Counted from the stretch's first letter, positions 25,303 through 34,876 are shown. The stretch is 43,652 nucleotides of DNA from an uncultured Porphyromonadaceae bacterium (GCA_902489275.1 CABTZK010000017.1:1-43652); one strand, 5' to 3'. The notes: a model not told the origin generated them from the letters alone. A program made the numbers and translations.

Positions 25303-26949
25303 ATGAGCAATATACAAGAAGAAATCAGCAAGCGGTGCCCCGAGACTCAGTTTGATGCCGAGGGTGAGTTCTTGCTGGCGATTGTTCCCGAAGAGAAATG
25401 GCACGCGTTAGCCAAAAGCCTGAAAGAGGAACTCGCCTTTGACTACCTCAACGCTGTGGTGGGTGTTGACTGGAAAGACTCGCTGGGCTGCATGTATTAC
25501 TTGACCAACACGCTGACACGCGAGACCATTCATGTGAAAGTGGCCACCCACAATCGAGAGCTGCCGCGCCTGCACTCGGTGAGCGACTTGTGGGCCGTTG
25601 CCAATTTCCAGGAGCGGGAAGTGTATGATTTCTTTGGCATTGAGTTTATCAATCATCCCGATATGCGTCGCTTTTTCCTGCGCACCGATTGGGTGGGGTT
25701 CCCTCTGCGAAAAGACTATGACGCAAGCGAGGAAAAGAATCCCATGCGTCTTAACCCCGAGGAAAACGAGGACGATACCTATGCCTTGGTAGAAGATGAG
25801 AATGGCGAGGTGAAGCGCGTTGACAAGAAAGTGTTCGGTGGCGATGAGTATGTCATCAATATCGGCCCGCAGCATCCCTCGACCCACGGTGTGATGCGCT
25901 ACCGCGCTTCAATCGATGGCGAGTCGGTCAAGAAAATTGATGTGGTGTCGGGCTACATTCACCGCGGCATCGAGAAACTGTGTGAAGGGCTCACCTACCA
26001 GTCGTCGTTGCTCTTCAGCGAGCGCATGGACTACATGGCCGCCCACATGAACCGCCACTGCCTGTGCCTTTGCATCGAGAAGGCGCTTGGCATCGAGGTC
26101 CCACACCGTGCCGGGCTCATCCGCATGATGATGGATGAGCTGATGCGTCTTTCCAGCCATTTGCTCTCCTACGGTTGCTTGACCATGGACCAGGGCGCGA
26201 CCACCGCGTTTTTCTATGGATTCCGCGAGCGTGAGCTCATTTACGATATTTTTGAGAAAACCTGCGGCGCGCGCATGTCGATGAGCTATGACACCATTGG
26301 CGGCGTGGTGAGGGATGTTGACCCTGACTTCGTGAGCGATGTGCGCCATGCCTGCGACGTGATAGAGAGCAAGATTCCAGAATACCACAAGCTTTTCTCG
26401 GGCAACGTGATTGCGCTGGGCCGCATGAAAGGCGTGGGCATCCTCTCAAGGGAAGATGCTGTGAATTACGCCATCACCGGCCCGTCGGGGCGCGCTTCGG
26501 GCTTCCATTGCGACGTGCGCAAGAGCAATCCCTACTCATTATATAATGAGGTGGAGTTTGACGAAATCGTCTATGAGGGCTGCGACAGCTATGACCGCTA
26601 CATGGTGCGCATGAAGGAAATGGAGCAAAGCATCAGGATTTTGCGCCAGTGCTGCGACATGATGGACCGGGAAGAGGGCAATGAATTCTGTGCCAAGGTG
26701 CCGAAAATGATCAAGCTGCCGGCCGGGCACTGGTATCAGCAAGTCGAGGCCAGCCGTGGCGCCTTTGGCGTGTATATCGAGAGCGATGGCAACCCCAAGC
26801 CGTTCCAGAAACCCTATCGCATGCACTTCCAGTCGCCTTGCTTTAACTTGGTGGGTGTGGTGGATCTCACCTGCAAGAACAACTTGATTGCCGACTTGAT
26901 TACGATTACCGCGTCGCTCGATTACGTGATTCCCGACATTGACCGATAA
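25303..26949 (+). CDS. nuoCD: NADH-quinone oxidoreductase, fused subunits C and D
   Basis: Residues 1 to about 170 form NuoC (30 kDa type), with the block HSVSDLWAVANFQEREVYDFFGIEFINHPDMRRFFLRTDW. From about residue 180 the NuoD part (49 kDa type) begins with INIGPQHPSTHGVMRY, which contains the quinone-site His pair, and continues with GYIHRGIEKL and GGVVRDVDPDF. The two are one polypeptide of 548 residues, as in E. coli and other Bacteroidetes. The AAGGAG at 25286-25291, 11 nt before the ATG, resembles a Shine-Dalgarno, which is rare in this group. Spacing to nuoB is 32 nt. Confidence 0.96.
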   Translation: MSNIQEEISKRCPETQFDAEGEFLLAIVPEEKWHALAKSLKEELAFDYLNAVVGVDWKDSLGCMYYLTNTLTRETIHVKVATHNRELPRLHSVSDLWAVANFQEREVYDFFGIEFINHPDMRRFFLRTDWVGFPLRKDYDASEEKNPMRLNPEENEDDTYALVEDENGEVKRVDKKVFGGDEYVINIGPQHPSTHGVMRYRASIDGESVKKIDVVSGYIHRGIEKLCEGLTYQSSLLFSERMDYMAAHMNRHCLCLCIEKALGIEVPHRAGLIRMMMDELMRLSSHLLSYGCLTMDQGATTAFFYGFRERELIYDIFEKTCGARMSMSYDTIGGVVRDVDPDFVSDVRHACDVIESKIPEYHKLFSGNVIALGRMKGVGILSREDAVNYAITGPSGRASGFHCDVRKSNPYSLYNEVEFDEIVYEGCDSYDRYMVRMKEMEQSIRILRQCCDMMDREEGNEFCAKVPKMIKLPAGHWYQQVEASRGAFGVYIESDGNPKPFQKPYRMHFQSPCFNLVGVVDLTCKNNLIADLITITASLDYVIPDIDR

Positions 26950-26986
26950 TTAACCGAATTTCGAACTCAAATAAGAGATAAAAGAT

Positions 26987-28063
26987 ATGTTTGACTTTAA
27001 CTTAGTCACAAATTGGATCGACAGCCTGCTCACGAGCGTGATGCCGGGTTGGTTGGCTATCACTGTCGAGTGCCTTTTGGTGGCCGTTGTGCTGCTCGCG
27101 CTCTACTCGGTGATTGCCATGATATACATCATGTATGAGCGTTGGGTATGCGGGTGGATACAGTGCCGCCGCGGTCCCATCCGCGTGGGCCCTTGGGGAT
27201 TGTTGCAGATTTTTGCCGATGTCATCAAGATTCTCACCAAGGAAGTGATTACTTTGTGGCGCACCGATAAGTTTCTCTTCTTTTTGGCGCCGTTCTTTGT
27301 AGTGATTGCCTCGATGGTCATGTTCGCGTGCCTCCCCTGGGGCAGGGGACTGCAAATCGTTGACATGAACATTGGCGTGTTTTTCATTTGCGCGATCTCG
27401 TCGCTGGGCGTGATCGGCATCCTGCTTGCCGGCTGGTCGAGCAACTCGAAGTATTCGCTGATCGGCGCAATGCGCAGTGGTGCCCAAATGGTGAGTTACG
27501 AGGTCTCGACAGGGCTTGCCATGCTCACGGTCATTTGCCTGGCTGGCACCATGAGCATCAATGGAATATGCGAGAGTCAGCAAGACGGCTGGTTCCTCTT
27601 CAAGGGGCACCTCCCTGCTATCGTTGCCTTTGTCATCTATATCATTGCCGCCAATGCCGAGAACAACCGTGGACCCTTCGACCTGCCCGAGGCCGAGCAC
27701 GAGTTGACGGCAGGCTACCACACCGAGTACTCGGGCATTCACTACGGCTTGTTTTATTTGGCCGAGTACCTCAATCTCTTTGTCGTCAGCGGTATTGCAG
27801 CCATGCTCTTCTTGGGGGGCTGGATGCCGTTGCACATTGGGGGATGGACCGCGTTTAACAACGTGATGGACTATATCCCGTCGCCCATTTGGTTCTTGGG
27901 CAAGGCTTTCTTCATGACCTTTATTTTCATGTGGATTCGCTGGTCGTTCCCCCGTGTGCGCATCGACCAAATCCTTGCCTTGGAGTGGCGCTACTTGATG
28001 CCCATTGCCCTGGTCAACCTGGTGGTGATGGCCGTGTGCGTGTCAATGGGATGGGTTTTTTAA
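26987..28063 (+). CDS. nuoH: NADH-quinone oxidoreductase subunit H
   Basis: NuoH is the membrane subunit that forms the entrance of the quinone chamber. The 358-residue protein has about eight helices and the family blocks YERWVCGWIQCRRGPIRVGPWG, SKYSLIGAMRSGAQMVSYEV and, near residue 224, ENNRGPFDLPEAEHELTAGYHTEYSG. All are intact. It is the last complex I gene before the ATP synthase block; only 51 nt separate it from atpD. Confidence 0.95.
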   Translation: MFDFNLVTNWIDSLLTSVMPGWLAITVECLLVAVVLLALYSVIAMIYIMYERWVCGWIQCRRGPIRVGPWGLLQIFADVIKILTKEVITLWRTDKFLFFLAPFFVVIASMVMFACLPWGRGLQIVDMNIGVFFICAISSLGVIGILLAGWSSNSKYSLIGAMRSGAQMVSYEVSTGLAMLTVICLAGTMSINGICESQQDGWFLFKGHLPAIVAFVIYIIAANAENNRGPFDLPEAEHELTAGYHTEYSGIHYGLFYLAEYLNLFVVSGIAAMLFLGGWMPLHIGGWTAFNNVMDYIPSPIWFLGKAFFMTFIFMWIRWSFPRVRIDQILALEWRYLMPIALVNLVVMAVCVSMGWVF

Positions 28064-28114
28064 TGATTACACCGATTTTTATTCAACAACTAAAGTTATT
28101 CTATATTCGCGATT

Positions 28115-29617
28115 ATGGCAGATAATTATGGAAAAATCACCCAGGTCATTGGTCCTGTGGTCGATATTACTTTCGATAGTGAAAGTTCTGTCCCCGACAT
28201 CTACACGGCTTTGACCGTGACTCGTCACAACGGGGCCGAAGTGGTCCTGGAAGTTGAGCAGCACATTGGCGAAAACACGGTGCGTTGCGTGGCGATGGAC
28301 AGTACCGATGGTCTGCAGCGAGGAACGCCGGTGAAAAACTTAGGTCACCCTATTTCGATTCCCACGGGCGACCAAGTGAAGGGACGGCTCCTCAACGTGA
28401 TTGGCCAACCCATTGACCACCTCGCCGACTTGGAGGGTGGAAAGCGCCGTGCCATCCATCAGCCCGCGCCCGACTTTGCCGACTTGTCGATTTCACAAGA
28501 GATTCTCTACACGGGCATTAAAGTCATCGACTTAATCGAGCCGTTCTCAAAAGGCGGCAAGATTGGCCTGTTTGGCGGTGCCGGTGTGGGCAAAACCGTG
28601 CTTATCATGGAACTTATCCACAACATTGCGCACGGACACAATGGATTCTCGGTGTTTACGGGGGTGGGCGAGCGCACCCGCGAGGGCAACGACTTGCTGC
28701 GTGAAATGATTGAAAGCGGTGTTGTCAAGTATGGCGACAAGTTCAAGGAATCGATGGCCAACGGCCAGTGGAACCTTGACGAGGTCGACATGGAGGCGGT
28801 TAAGGATTCGCAGGCAACCCTTGTCTTCGGTCAGATGAACGAGCCGCCTGGCGCCCGCCTTCGCGTAGCCCTTTCGGGACTGACTGTCGCCGAGCAATTT
28901 CGTGACCAGGGCGGTGGCGGTAAGGACATCCTCTTGTTTATGGACAACATCTTCCGTTTCACCCAGGCCGGGTCTGAGGTCTCGGCGCTATTGGGCCGCA
29001 TGCCTTCGGCAGTGGGTTATCAGCCCACTTTGGCTTCCGAGATGGGCATGCTGCAAGAGCGCATCACATCGACCAAGAACGGGTCAATCACTTCGGTGCA
29101 GGCCGTGTATGTGCCAGCCGATGACTTGACCGACCCCGCACCCGCCACCACGTTCAACTTCCTGGATGCCACCACCGTGTTGAGCCGAAAGATTACCGAG
29201 CTGGGAATTTACCCGGCTGTTGACCCCCTGGCCTCCACGTCGCGCATCATGGATCCGCACATCATTGGCGAGGAGCATTACAATGTGGCGCAGAGCGTGA
29301 TTAACCTGTTGCAAAAGTACCACGAGCTTCAAGACATTATCGCCATTTTGGGCGTTGAGGAGTTGAGCGATGAGGACAAACTCGTCGTGCAGCGCGCCCG
29401 TCGCGCCCAGCGCTTCCTCTCGCAGCCATTCTTTGTGGCCGAGCAGTTCACGGGGCTACCTGGCGTGATGGTTCCGCTCAACGAAACCATTCGCGGCTTC
29501 AAGATGATTCTCAATGGAGAGGTCGACGACCTGCCTGAGCAGGCGTTCCTTAACGTGGGTACGATCGACGAGGCAATTGCCAAGGGCAAGCAGATGCTTG
29601 AACAAATTAACGCTTAA
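28115..29617 (+). CDS. atpD: ATP synthase F1 subunit beta
   Basis: AtpD is the catalytic subunit of F1. The 500-residue protein has the Walker A loop GGAGVGKT (about residues 153-160), GVGERTREGNDL, LLFMDNIFRFTQAGSEVSALLGRMPSAVGYQPTLA with the Walker B Asp, and IMDPHIIGEEHY. Everything expected is present. It heads the atp block, as in other Bacteroidetes, and here follows nuoH by 51 nt. A TATATTCG just before the ATG is too close to serve as a promoter. Confidence 0.97.
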   Translation: MADNYGKITQVIGPVVDITFDSESSVPDIYTALTVTRHNGAEVVLEVEQHIGENTVRCVAMDSTDGLQRGTPVKNLGHPISIPTGDQVKGRLLNVIGQPIDHLADLEGGKRRAIHQPAPDFADLSISQEILYTGIKVIDLIEPFSKGGKIGLFGGAGVGKTVLIMELIHNIAHGHNGFSVFTGVGERTREGNDLLREMIESGVVKYGDKFKESMANGQWNLDEVDMEAVKDSQATLVFGQMNEPPGARLRVALSGLTVAEQFRDQGGGGKDILLFMDNIFRFTQAGSEVSALLGRMPSAVGYQPTLASEMGMLQERITSTKNGSITSVQAVYVPADDLTDPAPATTFNFLDATTVLSRKITELGIYPAVDPLASTSRIMDPHIIGEEHYNVAQSVINLLQKYHELQDIIAILGVEELSDEDKLVVQRARRAQRFLSQPFFVAEQFTGLPGVMVPLNETIRGFKMILNGEVDDLPEQAFLNVGTIDEAIAKGKQMLEQINA

Positions 29618-29687
29618 TATTAAACAGAGACAGTACTCGCCGCTTGCGCGATGGCTACGGGTCTCCTTGTGACTAACAAAACAGCTT

Positions 29688-29924
29688 ATGACACTCAAAA
29701 TCATATCGGCCGAGAAAATTGAGTTTGAAGGCACCGTTACGTCGGTAACCCTTCCTGGGGCTTTGGGCTTGTTCCAAGTGCTCAACAACCATGCCGCGCT
29801 CATCTCGTCGCTCGTGCCTGGCACGATGACCTTTGTCACTGCCGAGGGGCAATCGCAGACTCGCGACATCGACGGCGGAGTCGCTGATATCAAGGATAAT
29901 GTGGTGTCGGTGTGTCTATATTAA
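29688..29924 (+). CDS. atpC: ATP synthase F1 subunit epsilon, short form
   Basis: The 78-residue protein corresponds to the N-terminal beta-sandwich of epsilon (MTLKIISAEKIEFEGTVTSVTLPGALGLFQVLNNHAALIS...GGVADIKDNVVSVCL). The C-terminal pair of helices, which inhibits ATP hydrolysis in E. coli and Bacillus, is missing. Short epsilon subunits occur in other Bacteroidetes. It lies 70 nt after atpD, the largest gap in the block. Confidence 0.93.
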   Translation: MTLKIISAEKIEFEGTVTSVTLPGALGLFQVLNNHAALISSLVPGTMTFVTAEGQSQTRDIDGGVADIKDNVVSVCLY

Positions 29925-29929
29925 GAAAT

Positions 29930-31042
29930 ATGAAGAAAGTAATTACAGCAATCGTAGCACTGGTACTGCTTGCGCTCATGGCGTTTGGCTATATGCAGTC
30001 GGCTCGTCAGCCCGCGCAATTGCCTGCTGCCAATGGCGCGCAAGCCGTCGATGCCAAAGGCATTATCTTCAGTCACCTTGGTGATGCCTATGGTTGGGAG
30101 GTTCCTTTCTCTCATCACTATCAGATTCCGTTGCCCTGCATCGTGCGCGATGCCGCAGGGGGCTGGCACGTGTTCTCGTCGGCTCGCATAGCCCATGGAC
30201 AGGCCTATGAGGCTTCTCCGGGCGTGGTCTACAAGATCGACGAGACCGAGGCCCATCACAACCGCATCGTGCAGGTGGGCGCTGGCGAGGATGGAAGCGA
30301 CTACCGGCCGCTCGACTTCTCGATCACGAAGGATGCGCTCGGCATCTTCATCGCGGCGCTGGTGGCGATTATGCTGGTGTTCAGAGTTCGCAATTGGTAC
30401 AAGAAGAACGGCATGAAGGCTCCACGCAAGGCCACCGCCATGCTGGAACTGATTGTCGATTTTGTCTACAATGACACCATTCGCCCCATTATGGGCAGGG
30501 AGGCTCCCAAGTACGCGCCCTATCTGCTCACGTGCTTCTTTTTCATCCTGACCATGAACTTGCTGGGACTCATCGTGATTTTCCCGGGTGGAGCCAACTT
30601 GACGGGCAACATCGCCGTGACGATGTTGCTGGCCGTGTGCACGTTCCTGGTGACCAACTTCACGGGAACTAAGGAGTACTGGAAAGAAATCTTTTGGCCC
30701 GATGTCCCCATCGCGCTCAAGTGCCCGGTGCCCTTGATGCCCTTCATCGAGTTCTTTGGCATGTTCACCAAGCCGTTTGCCTTGATGGTTCGTCTTTTTG
30801 CCAACATGATGGGCGGCCACATGGTGGTCATCGTGTTTACCTTGTTGATTTTCATTTTCTCGGCAATGTATGGCGCGATTGCAGGGGCTGGAACCACGGT
30901 GCTCTCGCTGGCGCTGTCGCTGTTCATGCTCTTGCTTGACACGCTGGTGAGCTTTATCCAAGCCTACGTGTTTACCATTCTATCAACCATGTTTATCTTC
31001 ATGGCCCACGTGCATGAGGAAAAACCTAAAACAGCAAATTAA
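29930..31042 (+). CDS. atpB: ATP synthase Fo subunit a
   Basis: Subunit a forms the proton half-channels facing the c ring. The 370-residue protein is longer than the 270 or so residues of E. coli. It has a signal-like start (MKKVITAIVALVLLALMAFGYMQ) and a soluble segment of about 110 residues, then the membrane core. The core has LTCFFFILTMNLLGLI and FALMVRLFANMMGGHMVVIV with the essential Arg. Such N-terminal extensions are found in Bacteroidetes. The ATG at 29930 is 5 bases after the atpC stop; a GTG at 29912 would overlap atpC and is unlikely. Confidence 0.95.
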   Translation: MKKVITAIVALVLLALMAFGYMQSARQPAQLPAANGAQAVDAKGIIFSHLGDAYGWEVPFSHHYQIPLPCIVRDAAGGWHVFSSARIAHGQAYEASPGVVYKIDETEAHHNRIVQVGAGEDGSDYRPLDFSITKDALGIFIAALVAIMLVFRVRNWYKKNGMKAPRKATAMLELIVDFVYNDTIRPIMGREAPKYAPYLLTCFFFILTMNLLGLIVIFPGGANLTGNIAVTMLLAVCTFLVTNFTGTKEYWKEIFWPDVPIALKCPVPLMPFIEFFGMFTKPFALMVRLFANMMGGHMVVIVFTLLIFIFSAMYGAIAGAGTTVLSLALSLFMLLLDTLVSFIQAYVFTILSTMFIFMAHVHEEKPKTAN

Positions 31043-31076
31043 ACAAACAACAAATAACAATTAAAAAATTACAACT

Positions 31077-31322
31077 ATGTTAAGTATGATTTTAGTAGAT
31101 GCCGCATTGGCATTATTAGGCGCTGGTCTTGGCGCAGGTATCGCTGCTATTGGTGCCGGTCTCGGTATTGGTAAAATTGGCGGCTCGGCCATGGAGGCTA
31201 TCGCTCGCCAGCCCGAGTCGGCAGGTGATATTAGAAGCAACATGATTGTGATTGCTGCCCTTATCGAGGGTGTCGCTTTCTTTGCGCTCATCGTGTGCAT
31301 CCTTTGCATCTTCATAAAATAA
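31077..31322 (+). CDS. atpE: ATP synthase Fo subunit c
   Basis: This 81-residue two-helix proteolipid builds the rotor ring. Helix 1 is glycine/alanine-rich (LLGAGLGAGIAAIGAGLGIG), the polar loop is ARQPES, and helix 2 has the ion-binding Glu64 in AALIEGVAFF. Na+-type rings need a Gln in helix 1 and a Ser or Thr after the Glu; here Ile31 and Gly65 are at those places, so the enzyme should be proton-driven. Spacing from atpB is 34 nt. Confidence 0.96.
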   Translation: MLSMILVDAALALLGAGLGAGIAAIGAGLGIGKIGGSAMEAIARQPESAGDIRSNMIVIAALIEGVAFFALIVCILCIFIK

Positions 31323-31334
31323 GCAATCGTCAGT

Positions 31335-31832
31335 ATGGAACTGTTTGTGCCTGAGTTTGGCCTGGTGTTTTGGATGTTTGTGGCGTTCCTGTGCCTCTAT
31401 TTCATCCTGGCAAAGTATGCATGGCCCTTCATAATCAAGTCGATGGAACAACGTGCCGACTTGATTGACAAGGGCGTGGCCTATGCGCAAGAGGCTAAAT
31501 CCCATCTTGACAATGCCAAGGCTGAAGCCGAACAGGTGATTGCTGAAGCACGCAAACAACAGGCTGACATCCTTCGTGACGCTGCCAAGATGAAAACTCA
31601 AATCATCGAGGAGGCCAAGGCGGCCGCGTCAATCGAAGCCCAAAAAGTTGCTGACGCTGCCCAGGTCTCTATCAATCAAGCCCGAAAGGAATCTGAACAG
31701 CAACTGCGCCAGGAGGTTGGTGCCTACGCCCTGCAAATCGCCGAGCGAGTCATCCGTAAGAACATGACCGATGACAATGCGCAAAAAATCCTGGTAGAGA
31801 AATTGTTGAACGAGGTTGAGTCTAAAAACTAA
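31335..31832 (+). CDS. atpF: ATP synthase Fo subunit b
   Basis: Subunit b forms the peripheral stalk. The 165-residue protein has one N-terminal membrane helix (LVFWMFVAFLCLYFILAKYAW) followed by a long, charged, coiled-coil helix (SMEQRADLIDKGVAYAQEAKSHLDNAKAEAEQVI...). It starts 12 nt after atpE and stops 7 nt before atpH. It matches the family in length and composition. Confidence 0.93.
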   Translation: MELFVPEFGLVFWMFVAFLCLYFILAKYAWPFIIKSMEQRADLIDKGVAYAQEAKSHLDNAKAEAEQVIAEARKQQADILRDAAKMKTQIIEEAKAAASIEAQKVADAAQVSINQARKESEQQLRQEVGAYALQIAERVIRKNMTDDNAQKILVEKLLNEVESKN

Positions 31833-31839
31833 TAAGAAG

Positions 31840-32379
31840 ATGAACGAGGGACTGATTCCCAATCGATATGCCAAGGCGCTCTACAAGTATGCCGTTGAAA
31901 ACGGCCAGCAGCAGAGTGTCTATGACGAGGTAAAAAGGCTTGCCGCCAGCTACGAGGCCCTGCCCGAGCTGAAAGCGGCAGTGTGCAACCCGTTTATCGC
32001 TGTCGATGAGAAGGAAAAAGTGCTATTGACGGCTGCTGGCGCCAAGCCAGGCAGTTGCCTTGACCGTTTTCTCCTGCTGGTGATTGACAAAAACCGCGTC
32101 GACTACTTGCGTGCCATTTCCCTGGCCTACTTGAAACAGTATCGCCATGACAATGGCATCGCCAATGTTGAGATTGTGACGGCAACCGAGATGCCCGACC
32201 AACAAATCAACGCTATTGTCGATGTCGTCAAGAAGCAGCTGGCTGGAAAGTCACTCGAAATCTCCAAGAGTGTCGATCGTGACCTCATTGGCGGTTTTAC
32301 CGTGAATGTCGACGGCCAAGTCCTTGACGCATCGGTTAAGAATGAATTAAAGAAATTGCGTTTAAAACTCCTAAGTTAA
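31840..32379 (+). CDS. atpH: ATP synthase F1 subunit delta
   Basis: Delta caps F1 and links it to the b subunits. The 179-residue protein begins NRYAKALYKYAVENGQ, typical of delta, and ends DRDLIGGFTVNVDGQVLDASVKNELKKLR, the conserved C-terminal block. The ATG at 31840 is used; an upstream TTG in frame lies inside atpF. It is 9 nt before atpA. Confidence 0.94.
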   Translation: MNEGLIPNRYAKALYKYAVENGQQQSVYDEVKRLAASYEALPELKAAVCNPFIAVDEKEKVLLTAAGAKPGSCLDRFLLLVIDKNRVDYLRAISLAYLKQYRHDNGIANVEIVTATEMPDQQINAIVDVVKKQLAGKSLEISKSVDRDLIGGFTVNVDGQVLDASVKNELKKLRLKLLS

Positions 32380-32388
32380 CGAAGTGAG

Positions 32389-33966
32389 ATGATAAACCCA
32401 AGTGAAATATCTGACATCTTAAAGCAACAGCTCAGCGAGGCGCGACAGAAGGTCTCGTTTGAAGAAGTGGGCACTGTGCTGGAGGTGGGTGATGGCGTGG
32501 CACACGTTTACGGCCTTGATCATGTGGAGGCCAACGAGCTCGTCGAGTTTGATAACGGTGTGACAGGCGTGGCCATGAACCTTGAGGAAAGCAACGTTGG
32601 CGTTATCCTGATGGACAAGGTTGACTCGGTGCACGAGGGCATGACTGTGAAGCGTACTGGCGAAATCGCCTCAATCCGCGTTGGCGAGGGCCTGCTGGGC
32701 CGTGTCATCAACGTGCTGGGCGAGCCCCTTGATGGCAAAGGCCCTATTGAGGGCGACCTCGTCCGCCTGCCGCTTGAGCGCAAGGCCCCGGGCGTTATTT
32801 TCCGCCAGCCAGTGTCGCAGCCGCTACAGACGGGTCTCAAGGCGATTGACTCCATGATTCCAATTGGCCGCGGCCAGCGCGAACTCATCATCGGTGACCG
32901 CCAGATTGGAAAAACGGCTATCGCCATCGACACCGTTATCAACCAAAAGTCGGAATACAAAGCGGGAAAGCCCGTCTATTGCATCTATGTGGCCATTGGT
33001 CAAAAAGCGTCGACTGTCGCCGCCCTTGTCAAGGTGCTGAACGACCACGACGCAATGCCTTATAGCATTGTGATTGCAGCAACAGCCAGCGACTCGGCTG
33101 CCATGCGCTACTATGCGCCATTTGCAGGAGCGGCCATTGGCGAGTATTTCCGTGACTCGGGTCGCGATGCCCTCGTGGTTTACGACGACCTTTCCAAGCA
33201 GGCTGTGGCCTATCGCGAGCTCTCGCTCATCTTGAAGCGTCCCTCTGGCCGCGAGGCCTACCCAGGCGACATCTTCTACTTGCACAGCCGCTTGCTTGAG
33301 CGTGCTGCCAAAATCAACGACAACCAGCAGGTGGCTCAGGCCATGAACGACCTTCCCGAGGCGTTGCGCCCCAAGGTGAAAGGCGGTGGGTCGCTCACGG
33401 CGCTTCCCATCATCGAGACGCAGGCGGGCGATGTCTCGGCCTATATCCCAACCAATGTGATTTCTATCACCGATGGCCAAATCTACCTCGAGTCGTCGCT
33501 TTTCAACAACGGCATCCGGCCTGCTGTGAATGTGGGTATCTCGGTGTCGCGTGTGGGCGGCAATGCCCAAATCAAGTGCATGAAGAAAGTTGCCGGCACG
33601 TTGAAGATTGCCCAGGCGCAGTTCCGCGAGCTTGAGTCGTTCACCAAGTTTGGCGGTGACATCGACCCGGTGACGGCAAAAACCATCGACACTGGGCGCA
33701 AGAACGAGCGCCTGCTCGTCCAGCCGCAATATGAGCCGGTGCCTGTCGAGGAGCAGGTGGCCGTGATTTATTGTGGCGTGAACGGCTTGATGAAAAACGT
33801 GCCACTCGACAAAGTGGGCGAGTTTGAGAAATTGCTCATCCAGTACCTGCACGCGAAGCACCAGACCGATGTGCTTGATGTGCTCAAGGCCGGCAAAATC
33901 GACGAGGGCGTGATGGCCAAGTTGAAAGCCGCCGCACAGGAAATCGCTGGTAAATATTCTGCATGA
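32389..33966 (+). CDS. atpA: ATP synthase F1 subunit alpha
   Basis: Alpha is the non-catalytic nucleotide-binding subunit. The 525-residue protein has the Walker A loop GDRQIGKT (residues 169-176; many homologs read GDRQTGKT, so Ile is a mild variant within the consensus). It has VAIGQKASTVA, the block LVVYDDLSKQAVAYRELSLILKRPSGREAYPGD, and the SVSRVGGNAQIKCMKKVAGTLK sensor region. All are intact. It is followed 22 nt later by atpG. Confidence 0.97.
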   Translation: MINPSEISDILKQQLSEARQKVSFEEVGTVLEVGDGVAHVYGLDHVEANELVEFDNGVTGVAMNLEESNVGVILMDKVDSVHEGMTVKRTGEIASIRVGEGLLGRVINVLGEPLDGKGPIEGDLVRLPLERKAPGVIFRQPVSQPLQTGLKAIDSMIPIGRGQRELIIGDRQIGKTAIAIDTVINQKSEYKAGKPVYCIYVAIGQKASTVAALVKVLNDHDAMPYSIVIAATASDSAAMRYYAPFAGAAIGEYFRDSGRDALVVYDDLSKQAVAYRELSLILKRPSGREAYPGDIFYLHSRLLERAAKINDNQQVAQAMNDLPEALRPKVKGGGSLTALPIIETQAGDVSAYIPTNVISITDGQIYLESSLFNNGIRPAVNVGISVSRVGGNAQIKCMKKVAGTLKIAQAQFRELESFTKFGGDIDPVTAKTIDTGRKNERLLVQPQYEPVPVEEQVAVIYCGVNGLMKNVPLDKVGEFEKLLIQYLHAKHQTDVLDVLKAGKIDEGVMAKLKAAAQEIAGKYSA

Positions 33967-33988
33967 TTTTTTTGATAGAGGGATTGGC

Positions 33989-34876
33989 ATGTCAACATTG
34001 CGAGAATTAAAAAGTAGAATTGGCTCTGTGGCGTCGACCGAGAAAACAACCTCGGCCATGAAGATGATATCAAGTGCCAAGATGCACAAGTTCACCAATC
34101 AAGTTCACCGCATGATGCCCTACCGCGGCATGGTGCGAAGCGTGATTGGCCACTTGCTTGCAACGGGGGTCGAGTTCTCGTCGCCACTCATCGCCGAGCG
34201 GGAACTCCAAAACGTGGCTCTGGTAGTCTTTGGCTCCGACGACGGGCTGTGTGGCGCGTTTAACATCAACGTCTTGAAGTTTTTGCTCAGGACCATTGAT
34301 GAGAAACGCAGGACACTCGGCAAGGATGTGGCGTTTACTGTGATTCCTGTTGGCAAAAAAATCGTGAAGGCCGTTCGCAACCTCAAAGGCGCTGATTTCA
34401 GCATCGAGACTGTCGACTACATGAACACGCGCAGCGATGCCGGCCAGCTGCATGATTTCACCGACATGCTCAAGCGCCGCTTCCTGGAGCATGACTACGA
34501 CCAGGTCAATTTAGTGTATATGCGCTTCCAAAGCACGGGCCGCCAGGTGCCCACTTGCGAACTCATGTTGCCAGTGAGTTACCAGTCGCTCATGCAGGAG
34601 GCCGACAGGAGCGCTGCCAATAGCCCTTGCCTTTTTGAGCCTGATGCCAATGCGATTTTCAACAGCGTGCTGCCGCTCTACATTCGCTCGATGATGCAGG
34701 AGGTGTTTATCGAGAGCAGTGCGTCAGAGCAAGCGACACGCGTGATGGCTATGCAGACGGCCAGCGACAATGCCGCCGACCTGCTTGATGAGCTCAACCT
34801 TGAGTACAACAAGCTGCGCCAGCAGAGCATCACGACCGAGTTGCTCGACATCATTGGAGGCCAGGTGGAGCGTTAA
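33989..34876 (+). CDS. atpG: ATP synthase F1 subunit gamma
   Basis: Gamma is the central rotating shaft. The 295-residue protein has the N-terminal helix STLRELKSRIGSVASTEKTTSAMKMISSAKM, with the usual MISSAKM motif, the middle block FGSDDGLCGAFN and the C-terminal helix MAMQTASDNAADLLDELNLEYNKLRQQSITTELLDIIGG. It is the last ATP synthase gene; nuoI follows after 130 nt that contain unusual RNA complementarities. Confidence 0.96.
   Translation: MSTLRELKSRIGSVASTEKTTSAMKMISSAKMHKFTNQVHRMMPYRGMVRSVIGHLLATGVEFSSPLIAERELQNVALVVFGSDDGLCGAFNINVLKFLLRTIDEKRRTLGKDVAFTVIPVGKKIVKAVRNLKGADFSIETVDYMNTRSDAGQLHDFTDMLKRRFLEHDYDQVNLVYMRFQSTGRQVPTCELMLPVSYQSLMQEADRSAANSPCLFEPDANAIFNSVLPLYIRSMMQEVFIESSASEQATRVMAMQTASDNAADLLDELNLEYNKLRQQSITTELLDIIGGQVER

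Noticed and set aside
28102..28109. TATATTCG as a promoter for atpD
   Set aside because: It has one mismatch and would start transcription at the atpD start codon itself; no -33 box at the right distance.
32824..34098. 424-codon minus-strand frame opposite atpA and atpG
   Set aside because: It lies fully antisense to two intact ATP synthase genes, and its translation has no recognisable family.
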